This document shows, in pieces, positions 1 through 11,800 of a stretch of DNA of 64,000 bases (position 1 is the stretch's first letter; the number at the start of each line of letters is the position of its first letter). The stretch lies in the NCBI GenBank assembly GCA_036345935.2, contig JADWOT020000008.1, positions 15,936,493 to 16,000,492 on the forward strand, given 5' to 3'. This DNA comes from Taenia hydatigena (Eukaryota > Platyhelminthes > Cestoda > Cyclophyllidea > Taeniidae). The position numbers and the translations under genes were made by a program. The notes beneath the pieces were generated by a model that was not told the DNA's origin, did not search any database, and was given only the letters and a program-made list of their open reading frames with translations.

Positions 1-3000
1 GCTGTGTTCTCGGCTGGAGAGTGAGTATTCTCCCTTATCCCTTAGTCCACTGTCTTCTGTAAATAATACATGCATAGATTTTCAGCATCACACCTTACAT
101 ATCACATGATTCGACTCATGGAGAGGTTGTTTGACGTCATTAAACACTGTACGAAGCAGTTGAGTAAATCCGTAACCTAAAGTTTCATGACTCAGTTGGT
201 GGGTTGAACTTTTACCTATCAAAGGACATTGAAATGAACCGTGAGTTACATCCTCCTCTTCCTCCCCTACCTACCTAAATGTTCGAGTTTCCTTCCTCTT
301 TGCCTCAACAGTCACCAGTTCTAAAGTCAAGGCAGTTGCAGGACTTGTTCGTAGGATCAAAAAGGATGAAAGTCATTTTCCAGTGGATGGGATCAGTCTA
401 GGGCACCCCTGATACTGTGCCAGATGCAGAGCCCTCCGAGCGTTTATATAGCAACAGTCAAAATCACAAGGATTGAAGAAGGCAGAAAAACATCCTTGAG
501 AGGAAAGCAACCGGAAGGTTGAATACATGTGTTTGTGCCTCCCTTACGCCTGACTCATGGCGACATTTTGTTGAATGGCTGACTAAGCTTAGGCATTCCT
601 TTCCGTCATGCAGCCTGGTCACGTAAGGAAGACGAAGAGGAAAAAAGGATGAAAAATGCTACAAAATCATTTAAACAACGCCAACTTTCAGAAAATAAAG
701 GTTTTTTGTCACTTTATTTCGTTTTTTTGACATGTCTTTAACAATCCATCAAATTAATTCACTAAGGGAGAGGGTGATTTTTTTCGTGGAAATAGCAATA
801 ATTGCCTTCCCTACGAAAAATCGGTTTGAAGAGAAAGGAAAATTGAATAGGAGGATCAACCGCGTCACTACTAGTTATAGACGAGTCTTTCTATCCTCGT
901 GTAGCCTGGATTGCATTAAACTCCTGACCATACATTAAATGGGCAGATGTTTTCAATGGCCGACGTGTTCGGGTACGCACGGAGGTACGATGTGGAGTGT
1001 TCAAGCCTGATGGCAAGGAAACACGGTCTCAGCCAATCAGGAGCGAGTTAACGAGAGTACAGTTTCTATGAGGCTACGAAAGAAGCCATGAAGGGAGAAA
1101 TGGTAGAAAAATGAACAAGAGTTCTTTATTTCTAGAATTGCAGCCATTTCCAGTTCAAATTAGCATACGGTTTTCTGAGACCAGGGTAACAGTTGCGCCG
1201 GACGTGGTCTCTGTCAGATTGATGCAAATGATTAGACCAAATTGTTTGGCATGTAGGCTGCAGTTTATGGATCCGAAAATAAGCTGCAGTCAAAGCATTT
1301 GTTTTAAGGATGCAACTGCCGGTGCCGACCAATTTTGATGGCACAGTGATTTCTTTTATCTCAAAATTACCAAAGGTGACAGTCGAGGCTTCTTTCAAGC
1401 TAAAAGCTGAAAATTGAAGAACAAATGAGTTGAATCAACTGTCACTGATTCTAAAGTGAAACGGTTTGAAAGAGATAAAAGAAAATGAAAATCTCTGTCT
1501 GACATGTGTAACAAAGACTGAGGATGGTAAAGAGGTCATGGAAATTCTCACGACACTGAAAGCAACCATCATGCCGCTACTAGGAAGTGGTTCTAGCTTT
1601 CATTTTCTTATTTCTCAAAGCATTGCGAAAAAGTATGCACATTGTGAAGTTGGTGAGCGACTTCAGATGCTCCTTTAATCATGTCTTTGTCGCACACATA
1701 TCACCACATTTAAAGCAGTGACGCACATCCACAGATTTTGATGAATCCATCTGTCACATCCTCTTGCGAATTACGGTCTGGATGATGTTCTAGACTGAAG
1801 GCATTTTAAGCTGCCTAGGGCATTGAAGGTCTGTGTCCAAGTGGCTGGTTCTGGCAGATGTATCCCACTGCGCATCGCTCCCCTCTATTGTTATAGTTTT
1901 AAAACATCTTCTACAGCTAACGTCTACCAAATCACTCATTAGCAGAAGACATCTTTCAGTGATTACTTGTTGAACACAGTGATTACTTCATGCACCTAGC
2001 CGTAAGCCTTCTCCACAGGATGTAGGCGTGCTTTGTTTTTTTTTTTAAGCGAAGCTCTAAAGACATGCTTTACATGAATGGAGAGCGATCTGGAGTTTCT
2101 GTGGCTCGTTCACCATAGGCAACATTTTGCGGCACTGTCGTGAAGTCAAGTAGGGGGAACCAAGGCTGTCAAGTTGCTTCCCCATTCATATTGACTCGCA
2201 ACTGAACCCCTCATATGCCTATTTAATTTGCAGAGCTGGACCTCGTGGAAGTGCTGTCTGTGTTTACGACCTCCAGCGAATTGAGAGGGCCTTCAGAGGT
2301 CCTATCTCAAACCCCAACTACCTCCACAGACAGGCGTCCATTTCAGCCGAGGCCAGTGTTCGGCCTAATCCATTCCCGACCATTGTAAGCGATTGCTTGT
2401 CCGTAATTAGCCCTATAATACGAAGAGTCTGCACCCGTTTTATTGCCTTCAGCCTGATCAATTTGAGAGGGAGGCACGATTTTGTGCAATCAGCTACTGT
2501 AATTTTATGAAGTATAAACACATGTGCTTCCTTCATGGGCCTCTGGAGTGTCACGTGTTTGTCATCGCACTCCTCTATGTCACTTGGATAAATGATTACT
2601 TTGCATTTAATTTCAGTGTGAGAGATTTGCAGCTGGCAACTTGACAGCAGATGAGTTATCACTGGGTCAAATTGGTGCAAACTTTTTGTACCGCTATGAG
2701 TCCGTGAGTCCCCTCTTCGGCCATGCGATTGCAATGTCGCCTACCACTACATGGAGCGCCATAGTTGGTTACCAGCTCCCACCAATAGCCAACGTGCATT
2801 ACACATCCTCAATCCTCTGGCTTGCTTCGGCCAGTCATCTTACCCAATTGGCTTTCTATGAGAGTCACAAGAAGGGAGATGACCAACCCAATCCTGTTCT
2901 GTTGAGCACTTGTGAGCTGAGGCGCCTTCGAGTGGGTCAGACTAATGACGCCTTGGAACGGCTTCGGGATGGACCTAGACCAGTCACGGAACCACAGAAA

Positions 3001-5611
3001 ATTCCACACCAACAGAAAGAATCTTCTAGATGGAATCTGCCTTTCAATGAGGACGTATCATGGCAAGGCAGTCCCGAACATCCTCCAGAATCGTCCGAAA
3101 ATGAACACATCATAAGCATTATAAATGAGGTAGGTTTTGAGGCGATCAAATCTCTAACTTTTCTGACGCGTTAAGGAGATTTCTAGCAATGTTTCGTTCG
3201 TCCTTCAGGATGATTTAATCTTTCTGGCCACGACACACACAATCTTCCGTTTCCCCACGGACACTTGTGTCTTGCATTCAACAGAGGAAGCATGTGTGAC
3301 TTCTGGCGATCCACACTGCGGTTGGAGCAGACAAGTCTTCCGCTGTGTCAGTCTTCTGAATCTACGAGGGCTTCGAGCGTCGGGGCTTAATTTCAATGTG
3401 GACGTAAAGACGCGTCCCCAATGTCCATCGTCCAATCTTCCGCATGTCGAGAGCAAGGTCTCCGGCTGGTCCCTCTGGCGACCGTGTTTAATGACTAATG
3501 ATCTCCATCCAAAGACGAAAAAAGCCACTCCAGATGTGCAACGCTCTTGTCTTTGTCGAATCTGTCTAAGTGAAACGCTATGCAACTTTGCAGAACAGCA
3601 GGTCTCCCAATGCAAAGGTAATTTGAATGGGGTGGCAATTTTGCCTGAGAGAAAGCCTATTCGTCTTTTTTTCACAACATTGCTGACTTACCTTCTTGAT
3701 TTCAGTTCCAGGGGTGTGGTCACCTTGGTCAAGTTGGTCGCGCTGTCTAGATAAGCTGCGATTCCGAACGCGCACCTGCTTTAACCCTCTCCTGGGTACC
3801 AATGTGCCCGCCTCCGATTGCCTTGGAGCCGAGAGGGAGGAACAGTTTTGCCTCATGCATCCTCTCATCCCTGAAGGTAGGAGTTCTACCAATCAGATGC
3901 TTCCTTTTTTGCAATCTTCCAAAGTTTGAATGGGCATTAACCGGCTATCGTTTGAGCTCAGAAATCAAGTGAAATGCACTGATCTGAATGCCAGTCAAAT
4001 CAACGTTTGTTGAAGAATCAGACAACTGCAGCAATGTGGGAACTTAAGTAGAGGTCTTGGTTGCTACCTTGGCAGCTAACCGAAAAAGCTAGCTGAACCA
4101 TAGTCCCTCATCATTACTTAGCCCTTACTCATCAACTCGAAATTGGAAAGGCTGTCGAACATTTAGGCTTTTTTTACCTTTCATTGCTCTACCATCCTCA
4201 GTGGGTGGCTCCATTCTTTCCTGTCTTCTTGTAGCTATCAACTAAGCGACCATATTATCGGGAGTCTTTCTTAAGTCATTATTGCAATCTAATACGTTCT
4301 TCATAAGATTCCCTTCCCAGTGGAGTGCCTAAGTTATTCCTGAAGACCTTGAAGTAAATTGGAGTACATGAGTGCCTTTATTGCAGAAGTGAATTGGAGG
4401 TAGAATGTTTGTAGCACAAATTAAGAACGCCGATCTCCATTGGCAATGGGAGAAGCTGGTTCCGATAAGATGGGAGCAGCATATGAATTGTGCGTTCATT
4501 GCCTTCTAGAAAAGTTGCATATAAATGACCATTGATTGTAAGTGAGATGACAAGCGCGAGCATATCAGTTCTGCCTGCTTGCAGAAAAGATTGTCAACAT
4601 GCAAGGAGGCAATAAAACTGGGAAAAGGGCGAGCATTCAGCACCTCCACACTTCATCGATTTGACCTTTCCTTTCGCTTCGCCGCCTCATTGCCCCCAGT
4701 GTAAGCCTTCCTTCTCCCCCTCCTGGTGTGTTTGCTGCCCTGGTAACAATTAAAATGGAGTGTGTTCACACATACCTGCCTGCCTGCCTGCTGCCAGCCT
4801 TCCTATCTGCACAAACCGCATTGCACAATCGATGAGCGCATGCACACTTTCACACGCTGGGGACTTTGGCAACCGTGTGTGTTGCAAGCTGCCTTGCACA
4901 GCATCTGCTGGCATTGTTCTCATTAATCGCACAAAAATAAACTACCAAATATTGCTTGGCTTGCTTCGTCTTCTTAACCCTAAAAGCACAATAGTATATT
5001 GGCAATCCTCTCCATTAAGTCTACCAATTAGGTTTAATCGACAAAGTTATTTTGTGCCATGCCAATTCGATGACTAGATTGTATGGCAGTTGTATCATCA
5101 GAAATTGGATTATCCGGAAATCATTTAAATTTTAGAGGTGGCTTTTGAAGGAATGCGCGCCGAACATGTAGCCCTCAAGGCGTCTGCCAATCAGGGAATC
5201 ACAATCGATAGAAATCATCTTGTAGGAATGCTAGTCGGTCTATTTGTGGGAGTCTTCATCACCCTTCTCTTCATTTTTCTCTTTGTCCGACTCTCTCGAC
5301 TCCGACGGCGGTTGACATCGAGGTCGATCCATCCTCATCGGCTAAGACTCCGAGGAGGGCCGCGGAGTATCACCAACATTCAATTAGAGAGCCAATTAAG
5401 AGACTCATTACTCAACGATCATCCCATGTATGCAAACCCGAGTCCTGTTGAGCACTCTATTCATTCCACATCTTCACCCCGGTACAATTTTATCCTTCAC
5501 CCACCTCCACCGATAAGCATTGAAAGAACCTCCGAATCCACCTTCCCGTCTACTGAGGAGACCTCCACAACTACTGGGTTCTACGATCGGCTATCGGAAA
5601 ACAACAAATGA
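1..5611 (+). CDS. sema5: Transmembrane semaphorin, class-5 type (3' part; gene begins before the window)
   Basis: Guidance/adhesion receptor ligand of the cell surface. Proposed exons: 1-20, 2234-2384, 2617-3129, 3209-3617, 3706-3876, 5136-5611. All codon phases match and the stop is TGA at 5609-5611, giving 579 visible residues. The first two exons join to read AVFSAGE then AGPRGSAVCVYDLQRIERAF, the conserved sema-domain SAVC-Y segment. The fourth begins with DDLIFLATTHTIFRFP (last sema strand), then a PSI domain with C-x-SGDPHCGW. A degenerate TSP1-like segment (GWSLWRPC) and a clear TSP1 domain (VWSPWSSWSRC, later R-x-R-x-C) follow. The last exon carries one hydrophobic helix, VGMLVGLFVGVFITLLFIFL, an RLRRR stop-transfer stretch and a tail of about 100 residues rich in S, T and P. 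Sema plus TSP1 plus TM is the class-5 architecture; vertebrate members have more TSP1 repeats. The 5' exons lie outside the window. Confidence 0.87.
21..2233 (+). other. Semaphorin intron (2.2 kb)
   Basis: Bounded by a GTGAGT donor at 21 and a CAG acceptor at 2231-2233. It holds no supported host exon. The only structure noticed is a retroelement-protease-like open frame near 1466-1678, listed separately. Confidence 0.75.
1466..1678 (+). pseudogene. Possible relic of a retroelement aspartic protease
   Basis: An open frame inside the semaphorin intron contains LLGSGSSFHFLISQSIAKKY at about 1577-1636. This resembles the retropepsin segment of LTR retrotransposons, where L-[LI]-D-[ST]-G-[SA]-S is followed by an F-I-S stretch. 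The catalytic Asp position is Gly here, which would make it inactive. No integrase or reverse transcriptase was seen beside it. The match is one motif only and could be chance. Confidence 0.3.
3877..5135 (+). other. Semaphorin intron (1.26 kb)
   Basis: Donor GTAGGA at 3877, acceptor TTTTAG at 5130-5135, phase 1. Nothing else recognisable was found inside. Confidence 0.75.
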
Positions 5612-7565
5612 GGTCAAACCAGCATATTGCGACTACTAATCGCCAAAGGAACGCAATCAACTTACGCACACGCCCTCCCCCACCTTTCCTACTTTTCCGT
5701 AAATATCCACACGCACACACCCAACCACCCTACCCTTGTCGATTGCATCTCCATATCAACTTTTGGCTGCAATTCTACCTGCCTTCTAACCCCATATGAT
5801 TCTTTACTTCAGATTTTCCTAGTTGAGCAGTATTGGTTTTGTACATGAAGGGACAGAACGTGCACGCAAACAGATGTCCTCACTTTGATCCCCACACAAA
5901 TTTATCACTCAACAAGAAAATCTCCGCGCACCAATTAAATCAATGGCTCCTTAAAACCATCCCACCTATCTGTCAGCCTATACGTCAATCTGTTTCTTGT
6001 TCTGAGCCCGTGTACGCATTTGCAGGTACAAATGTGATTGTACATAGAATTAGTAAATTCTTACACTATGGTTTTGCAAGACGTCTCTTCTCCGACAGCC
6101 AACTTTTTGGTGCGCTGGTGCGGGCATAATTACCTTTGGACAACTTTCTTGTCAAATATTTTAGGAATCAAAAGACTCTGAACGCGTGACTTTAGTTTAG
6201 ATTTAAGAACTAATGAGGCACGTGCTATGTGCTCTTTGCTAATTTATGCCCTATTAACAGGGAGAGAATGTACCCCAAAACCACTTAATCGAAGTGATTG
6301 ACTGCTTATTTCGTACGCGTATATATAAGTAGAGTGTAACCACTAATAGTGAAGTGGTAAAATTGTGACAGATGGTTCGGCTTATGTGCAATGAAAAGCT
6401 AAACCGCCCTGGTTGAAGTTTAAGGCAATGTAACAAGGTGCTATTTGACTTCACATGGCAAGGAAAAATCCATACATTAATGGGGCTACGTTAATAACTT
6501 AGTACAACTCCACCAAGTATAGATAAGAGTTGAACTTTAACGGAATAGTAAGAGTCAAAACAGTTGGTAGCATTTGTTTTATCCAACGGTAACTAGCGCA
6601 AACGGAACACCTGGTGTGGGCATACATGATAATCTTAAACTAATGGGCCAATATAATCATCTAGGTAAAAGAAACCATGTCAAACATTTACTTCTGATGG
6701 CGAATGAATTTCTATCGTAAAATTATCGAAATATCGCAACTGCATATTTGAACACATGTGTTTAAAATTTAAGCACCTCCGAAATTCCATAAAGATTAAG
6801 ACTATTTAAATGGCTGGCCACCTTGTAACTGATTCCTTTATGCTGTGCGTGCAATTTATGTTTAAATGAATCAAAATCTGTTGACTATTAGTTGTGCGCT
6901 ACTACGAGAATACCTTAGTTTGGCGTTAATTAATCGGATCAAAGGTCTTTCTGGCAATCTTTCGTTCTTTTCGACCAAATCTCTTTGAATTCCACATTGA
7001 ACTGATATAGTGATGTCTGCCAAAAGCGCTTACACGTTCAATTTTGTACCATCACGCTGTTTTCCTTCAATCGCAAGCAAAGATGCTCAAAGTTTGTTAA
7101 TGCAATGGTATGGGAATTATTTTATTTCTTACTTATGTAATCGAATCATTGTTGATTACAAAAGTTCTTACAGCTCTGTTGCATTTTGAGAAATGGAAAA
7201 TTAAACCGACTCTAACTAGTACCATACTACCAACTTGGTATTGTTAGGTCTTTTTGTTGTAAAGAGATTAAAAATTGGCTACTTTTATTAATTGATTGAT
7301 GTTAGTTAAGCGTTAGCCCTTATTATTAAGGCACTTGCAAAAAGTTCAGTCGCGCACTTTGGGAATTTATTTTGATGGATGTCATCCCCACTGGGCAAAC
7401 CTTTGTGACTAGCTCTCCGTTTTTCTTTATTTAATTTGGGTTTTTTTCTGAATAGGTTTAACTAGAGACAAAACCATTAGTTTTGTTCATTAGCTGTTGT
7501 AAGTTATCTCACATTTGACAAATATCCAATTTTCGTCCGGCATTTTATTATCTGCACGTTTTTTG
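5612..7565. other. Semaphorin 3' UTR and spacer before CFAP300
   Basis: AT-rich, with only short open frames that look like chance. No clear AATAAA was found for the semaphorin transcript. The spacer must also hold the CFAP300 promoter, but no motif is convincing. Confidence 0.6.
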
Positions 7566-8500
7566 ATGGGGCCTCAAATTATATTTTGCCAGAAATTTCT
7601 TCGAAGTGTAGCTTGGCTAGTAGCCTCAAATCGTCTTTACTGTCTAAGGTCAATGAAAGGCCGCCTCCATTGTCAATGCTTTTCCTTTGATGAAACCTTC
7701 AAAAAACACGAGATCAAGGAACTTGCCGCAGTATGTTTTTCGTTTTTGTTGCATCATTAACCTTAGGCATTTTTCAATGATTCTGTTGTTCGAAAAACTC
7801 TTGAAACAGAAGAAGGACTTCCGTGTAATTCTTTTCCTACTGATAATCCTACTTAGTAGACGACTGTGATGTCATGGTTTCAAACGTTCCTTGCACTCTT
7901 TTATCGATGGACATCTTCAATCGCTGCGTTGGAACTGTCACTCATAAGACAGGTCGCATAAAATTCTGTTTTGAAGAATGCTACGAGTCACTGGTTATCA
8001 ATGACTGCTTGAAACGCGTATCTATTCGCGTTCACTCATCTCTTCTCTGCTTATTTAGGCATTGTGCGTTCCGGACTCGGAGTTCTACGATCTCTTCACT
8101 GATGCTGAACGTGAGGAATTCCTTTTCAAACTGTTTAAGCATATTGTCATCGGGGGTGAACTCTCACAGCCAAATGAAGACCTCGGAGTTTACACAAACT
8201 TTGTCAGGAATCTCTATAGAGACCTAATTAGGTTCGATACTACCTTATATTACTTAAATAATGATCCTCAGTGTTCAAAAGACCCATGGTTTGGAAGAAT
8301 TGAAAGTTGTTTCTTTGGTGTACGACGTTAGAGCTCTGGTAGGTCGACTCCTCCGACAGCTAAATTTACCATAGAGCAATAACCATACTGTTTATCCAGC
8401 TTCAAAGGCTCACGTCAACACATTTGCGTACCTCATTGTAAATCCCATCAAACGTCATGTCATCGCACTTTCACATGTCTATGGCGTTGGCCAATTTTGA
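7566..8500 (+). CDS. CFAP300: Cilia- and flagella-associated protein 300 (CFAP300 / C11orf70)
   Basis: A factor needed for cytoplasmic assembly of axonemal dynein arms; loss in humans causes primary ciliary dyskinesia. Exons: 7566-7730, 7767-7824, 7857-8017, 8059-8231, 8272-8338, 8375-8500. They total 750 nt, in frame, giving 249 residues against 267 in human. Family blocks in order are RSMKGRLHCQCFSFDETFKK, VSNVPCTLLSMDIFNR, AEREEFLFKLFKHIVIGG, NLYRDLISVQK and, at the C terminus, NTFAYLIVNPIKRHV then HVYGVGQF, matching the conserved ending FSYFIVDPIRRH...YGVG. The start ATG at 7566 is the one nearest the expected N terminus. The five introns are only 36, 32, 41, 40 and 36 nt with GT-AG ends. 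In the intron at 7825-7856 a second AG two codons later would also keep the frame. The gene converges on the FLYWCH gene. Confidence 0.9.
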
Positions 8501-8836
8501 CAGTGATCTCAACCGAATAAATCGTTATCTCACCGCTACTCACTTCTTTCAGTAGGAAAAACACACATCGAGGACAAGCCAAGACGACTTCGCCCTTTGA
8601 GTGGTAGATACCGGTGCCCACGAAAGTGAAGGAGGACGGTTATTATAGTTAATTGTATATAAAGTAAAGGCGATAAAAAAATGCAGCAGTTGAAAATTTG
8701 AGTACACCAAAATGCCGATTATTAAAAAAAGGAAAGAGGAAAGAGTTATTCAAACGCTAATTGGCGTAGAATTGGGGAAGAACGTCGGCAAGGAAGAATG
8801 CTGTGAGAGAGGTCAGAAAAGTTGCAACCACAGTGA
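8501..8836. other. Convergent 3' spacer between CFAP300 and the FLYWCH gene
   Basis: Both 3' UTRs must end or overlap here. The plus strand carries AATAAA at 8516. On the minus strand no canonical AATAAA was found downstream of the stop at 8837, so that polyadenylation site is unknown. Confidence 0.6.
8516..8521 (+). terminator. Poly(A) signal AATAAA of CFAP300
   Basis: A canonical AATAAA lies 16 nt after the CFAP300 stop codon. This implies a very short 3' UTR, as expected in the 336-nt gap between two convergent genes. Confidence 0.65.
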
Positions 8837-11800
8837 TTAAGGAGTGCAAGAAATGTTTGGCACCTCCTGGCGGGCGCGTTTGATGGCAGTGATAGTGTCA
8901 AGGCAGGCCTGAATGGCCCGACAATTGGCGACAACACTGTCCGCGTCCGAGTCTGCGCTCAATCGAGCAGACAGCTGTTGGAGGGTTGTAAACATCTGGG
9001 TAAGCAAATCGTTCTGTACCCGGGCGCACCAATCGGACGCTGGCTCTTGGTCGGTTCCTCCGCCTCCTCTTCCCGGGGTCGACTGCGGTGAGGTGGTGGC
9101 AATTGGATCTACAATGTTTTTTGTAATACTTAAACATGATATAGGAAATTAGAGGGCTTCAAATAGCAGATGTCGTCGACTGAAGAAATGAGAAATGCAA
9201 GTGATGCCATTTACGGGCAGTGCTCCAATAAGCAGGTTAGGGAAGTAATGGCAACTCCTGCTGTAGACGGATGAATTGGGGGCAAACAAACGACTCCAAG
9301 ATTCATCAGCGTACCCAAGATAACTGGATAGACTTGGGATGTGTAGTTCAAAGGACGGAGGAGTGGATCTGTGTACGAGTTGATGGATGTGGAGTGGACT
9401 AGCTATTCAGATGTACAATTTAGGAATACACAGATGAATTTCGGCTGGATGCGTGGGAAAATTTACTTATACACAAATAGATGGATTTGAGTATAGTCAG
9501 AGTTAATGTACGAGTTGATTCGGGAGAAATAAGTCGATAGGGGGCGACATCATGATAAGAATGAATTTGCATATGGTTAGATGGGTTTCGGGCCGACGGA
9601 TGGTCCTAGAAGGGATTAATCGAGGAGATGAGTGATTAGGAATGGAGGGAAAAAAAGAGGTCAATAAAAGGGTAGATTCAAAATAAATAGTTTGAAAAGA
9701 TGGATGGATTTCGGGGTGAAGTGACTCGGAGACAGGGCAGAACTGGAACGGTCGGATGGATGAATTCCCAACAGGTGGACGCATAGATGCAGGATGGATG
9801 AGAAGACGGTGGGATTTAGGCATGACTGTATAGCTGGATGAGATATTTTGATAAATTTGTTCTGTTGGATAAGGCAACGCAGAGACGCACGCGCACACCC
9901 AGGCCCTGCTCTCGCTCTCGCTCTCTCGCGCGCGCGCCCGCGACATCTCCCACGGGCCAAAACGAGGTCACACCGGGTGGCGGCTGCAATGAATGCGCGC
10001 CACCGCCAGACAAAAAGCAAGTGGGTCGGCAGGCCGGCCGGCTGGTGGGCGGGTGGGAGGAAAGGTAGAGAGGTAGGAAGCGAGGCAGAGTGGTGAATTG
10101 TTTACCTTCCACAGAATGCAGCGCAGGCACGAGGTGACTCGCCAAATTACTCACAAAGAAGGCGAAAGAAAAAAGGGAGCAGAGATAAAAAACGAGGCCA
10201 ACGCAACGACGGACCAACCAACAGTGAGTCATGGACGCGTGCCTCTTCTGGATACGTCTTGTTTCCGTAGACGGTAGACAACTGCGCCACTGTGGCGCTG
10301 GTTCTCGCATTCGCCATTCTATCTCACCATATCAACAACACGAGCTCTCCCACCTTTTACTTGGTAGTTTCCTCATTTACTAGTCTCATCAGCAGGACGA
10401 AACCTAGAAGCCTTCCAGGATCACCCAACCCATTTACGCCAGTGCTATGTCCAAGGTAATAATGCACTAATAGCTGACCATAAAGGAGCATATTCACAAG
10501 GTGAGAACATTCGCTTTCATGCAGGGAGAGTATGGAAAACGCAAAAAATCTCACCATTCATTCCGTGGATATTTGGCAACGCAGAGGCGGTAGAAAGAGA
10601 ATACGAAGAGGAGGAAGGGGTGGTAAGAGGATGGCAAGCACTGGCGCACCGCTTGCGTTTCACAGGCAGTGCGGTGAATGCAGCGTCCACATCGTCGACG
10701 GCAACAACAGCGGTAGCAGAAGCACCCGCGGGAGCAACACTAGGAGGAGCGACAACGATAGAGGAGCCAGTGAAGTGACGTCGACGACGATGCTGTTTCA
10801 TCTCCTCCTCTGCCTTCGACTCAAGCATCTTTTCCTTCTTCCAGTGCAACAACATTCCTACGCCACCGCTGGTGATCGTGGAAGTCGGCGTCGACGTCGT
10901 TGGGGGGAGTTCTCTGCTTCCAGGTTCGGCTACGAAAAAGATTTTTGACAGATGCGTAATCTAATAATATTAGACGCTCACGCCCACTCACACGAAAGCA
11001 AACAGTCCCCCTGTCCAACTCTTTTGATGATTCATTAGCCGTAGACAAAGCAAGGCATCGTTGTGTCGAGAGGAGGGGAGAAAGGGTGAACATTCGTAGC
11101 CCTTGCTCACCTAATTCATGTGACACTGGTATGCCGCAAAAATGTTTGTTCTAGCTAACTACTAAGTCGGTTCCGACTATTCCATATCGAAGGTGAAGAT
11201 CTTCCCAGACTAGTATACCACTACCTAACCATTAAGAATTACTCTCACGCTCTATTAGCGGGAGGTATAGGCGAGCCCATTCCAAGAGGACATCAATAAC
11301 ATTGTAGATCTCACAAGAGAGGCTAGTGACAAGCACCTCATGCTGCTTTTAACCAGAATTACCGCCCATCGGCGTGATCTATTACACTCTAAGAAGAGCT
11401 CATTGAGAACTCGACCAGCGTGAAGAACAATCCTGATTTCGATGACTGGCCATCAACTCTTTACGGTACAGAGACACATACCCGCCGTTAATGCCAGACT
11501 TGCAGTAGAAGGATCAAAAGCAGCAAGATATTTCTGGCGAACCGCCATCGAAAGAGCTGGATTCAGCTTCAACGAATCGCAACTTACCTCAGGGGAAGCT
11601 TCTCTATATTTACCCACACGAACGAATTGGTCTACCATATGGTTCTTTTGGGTACTACCTGCCAAATGGATCCCTACCAGAGAAGTTTCATCCCGCAGGG
11701 ACCCTGCTACCCAGAAATATCGACTAGACCCACACCACATAATTTCACTAGTAGATAGCCCTCTCTACAAGGTTCGATTTCATCCTAACACCTCCGATTC

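Noticed and set aside
1132..1398. 88-codon minus-strand frame in the semaphorin intron
   Set aside because: No motif and no splice context; overlaps an equally open frame on the other strand.
9503..10310. Overlapping long frames on both strands (Arg/Ser- and Pro-rich)
   Set aside because: They coincide with the GATG-like repeats and the CT/CG tract, whose low complexity keeps all frames open.
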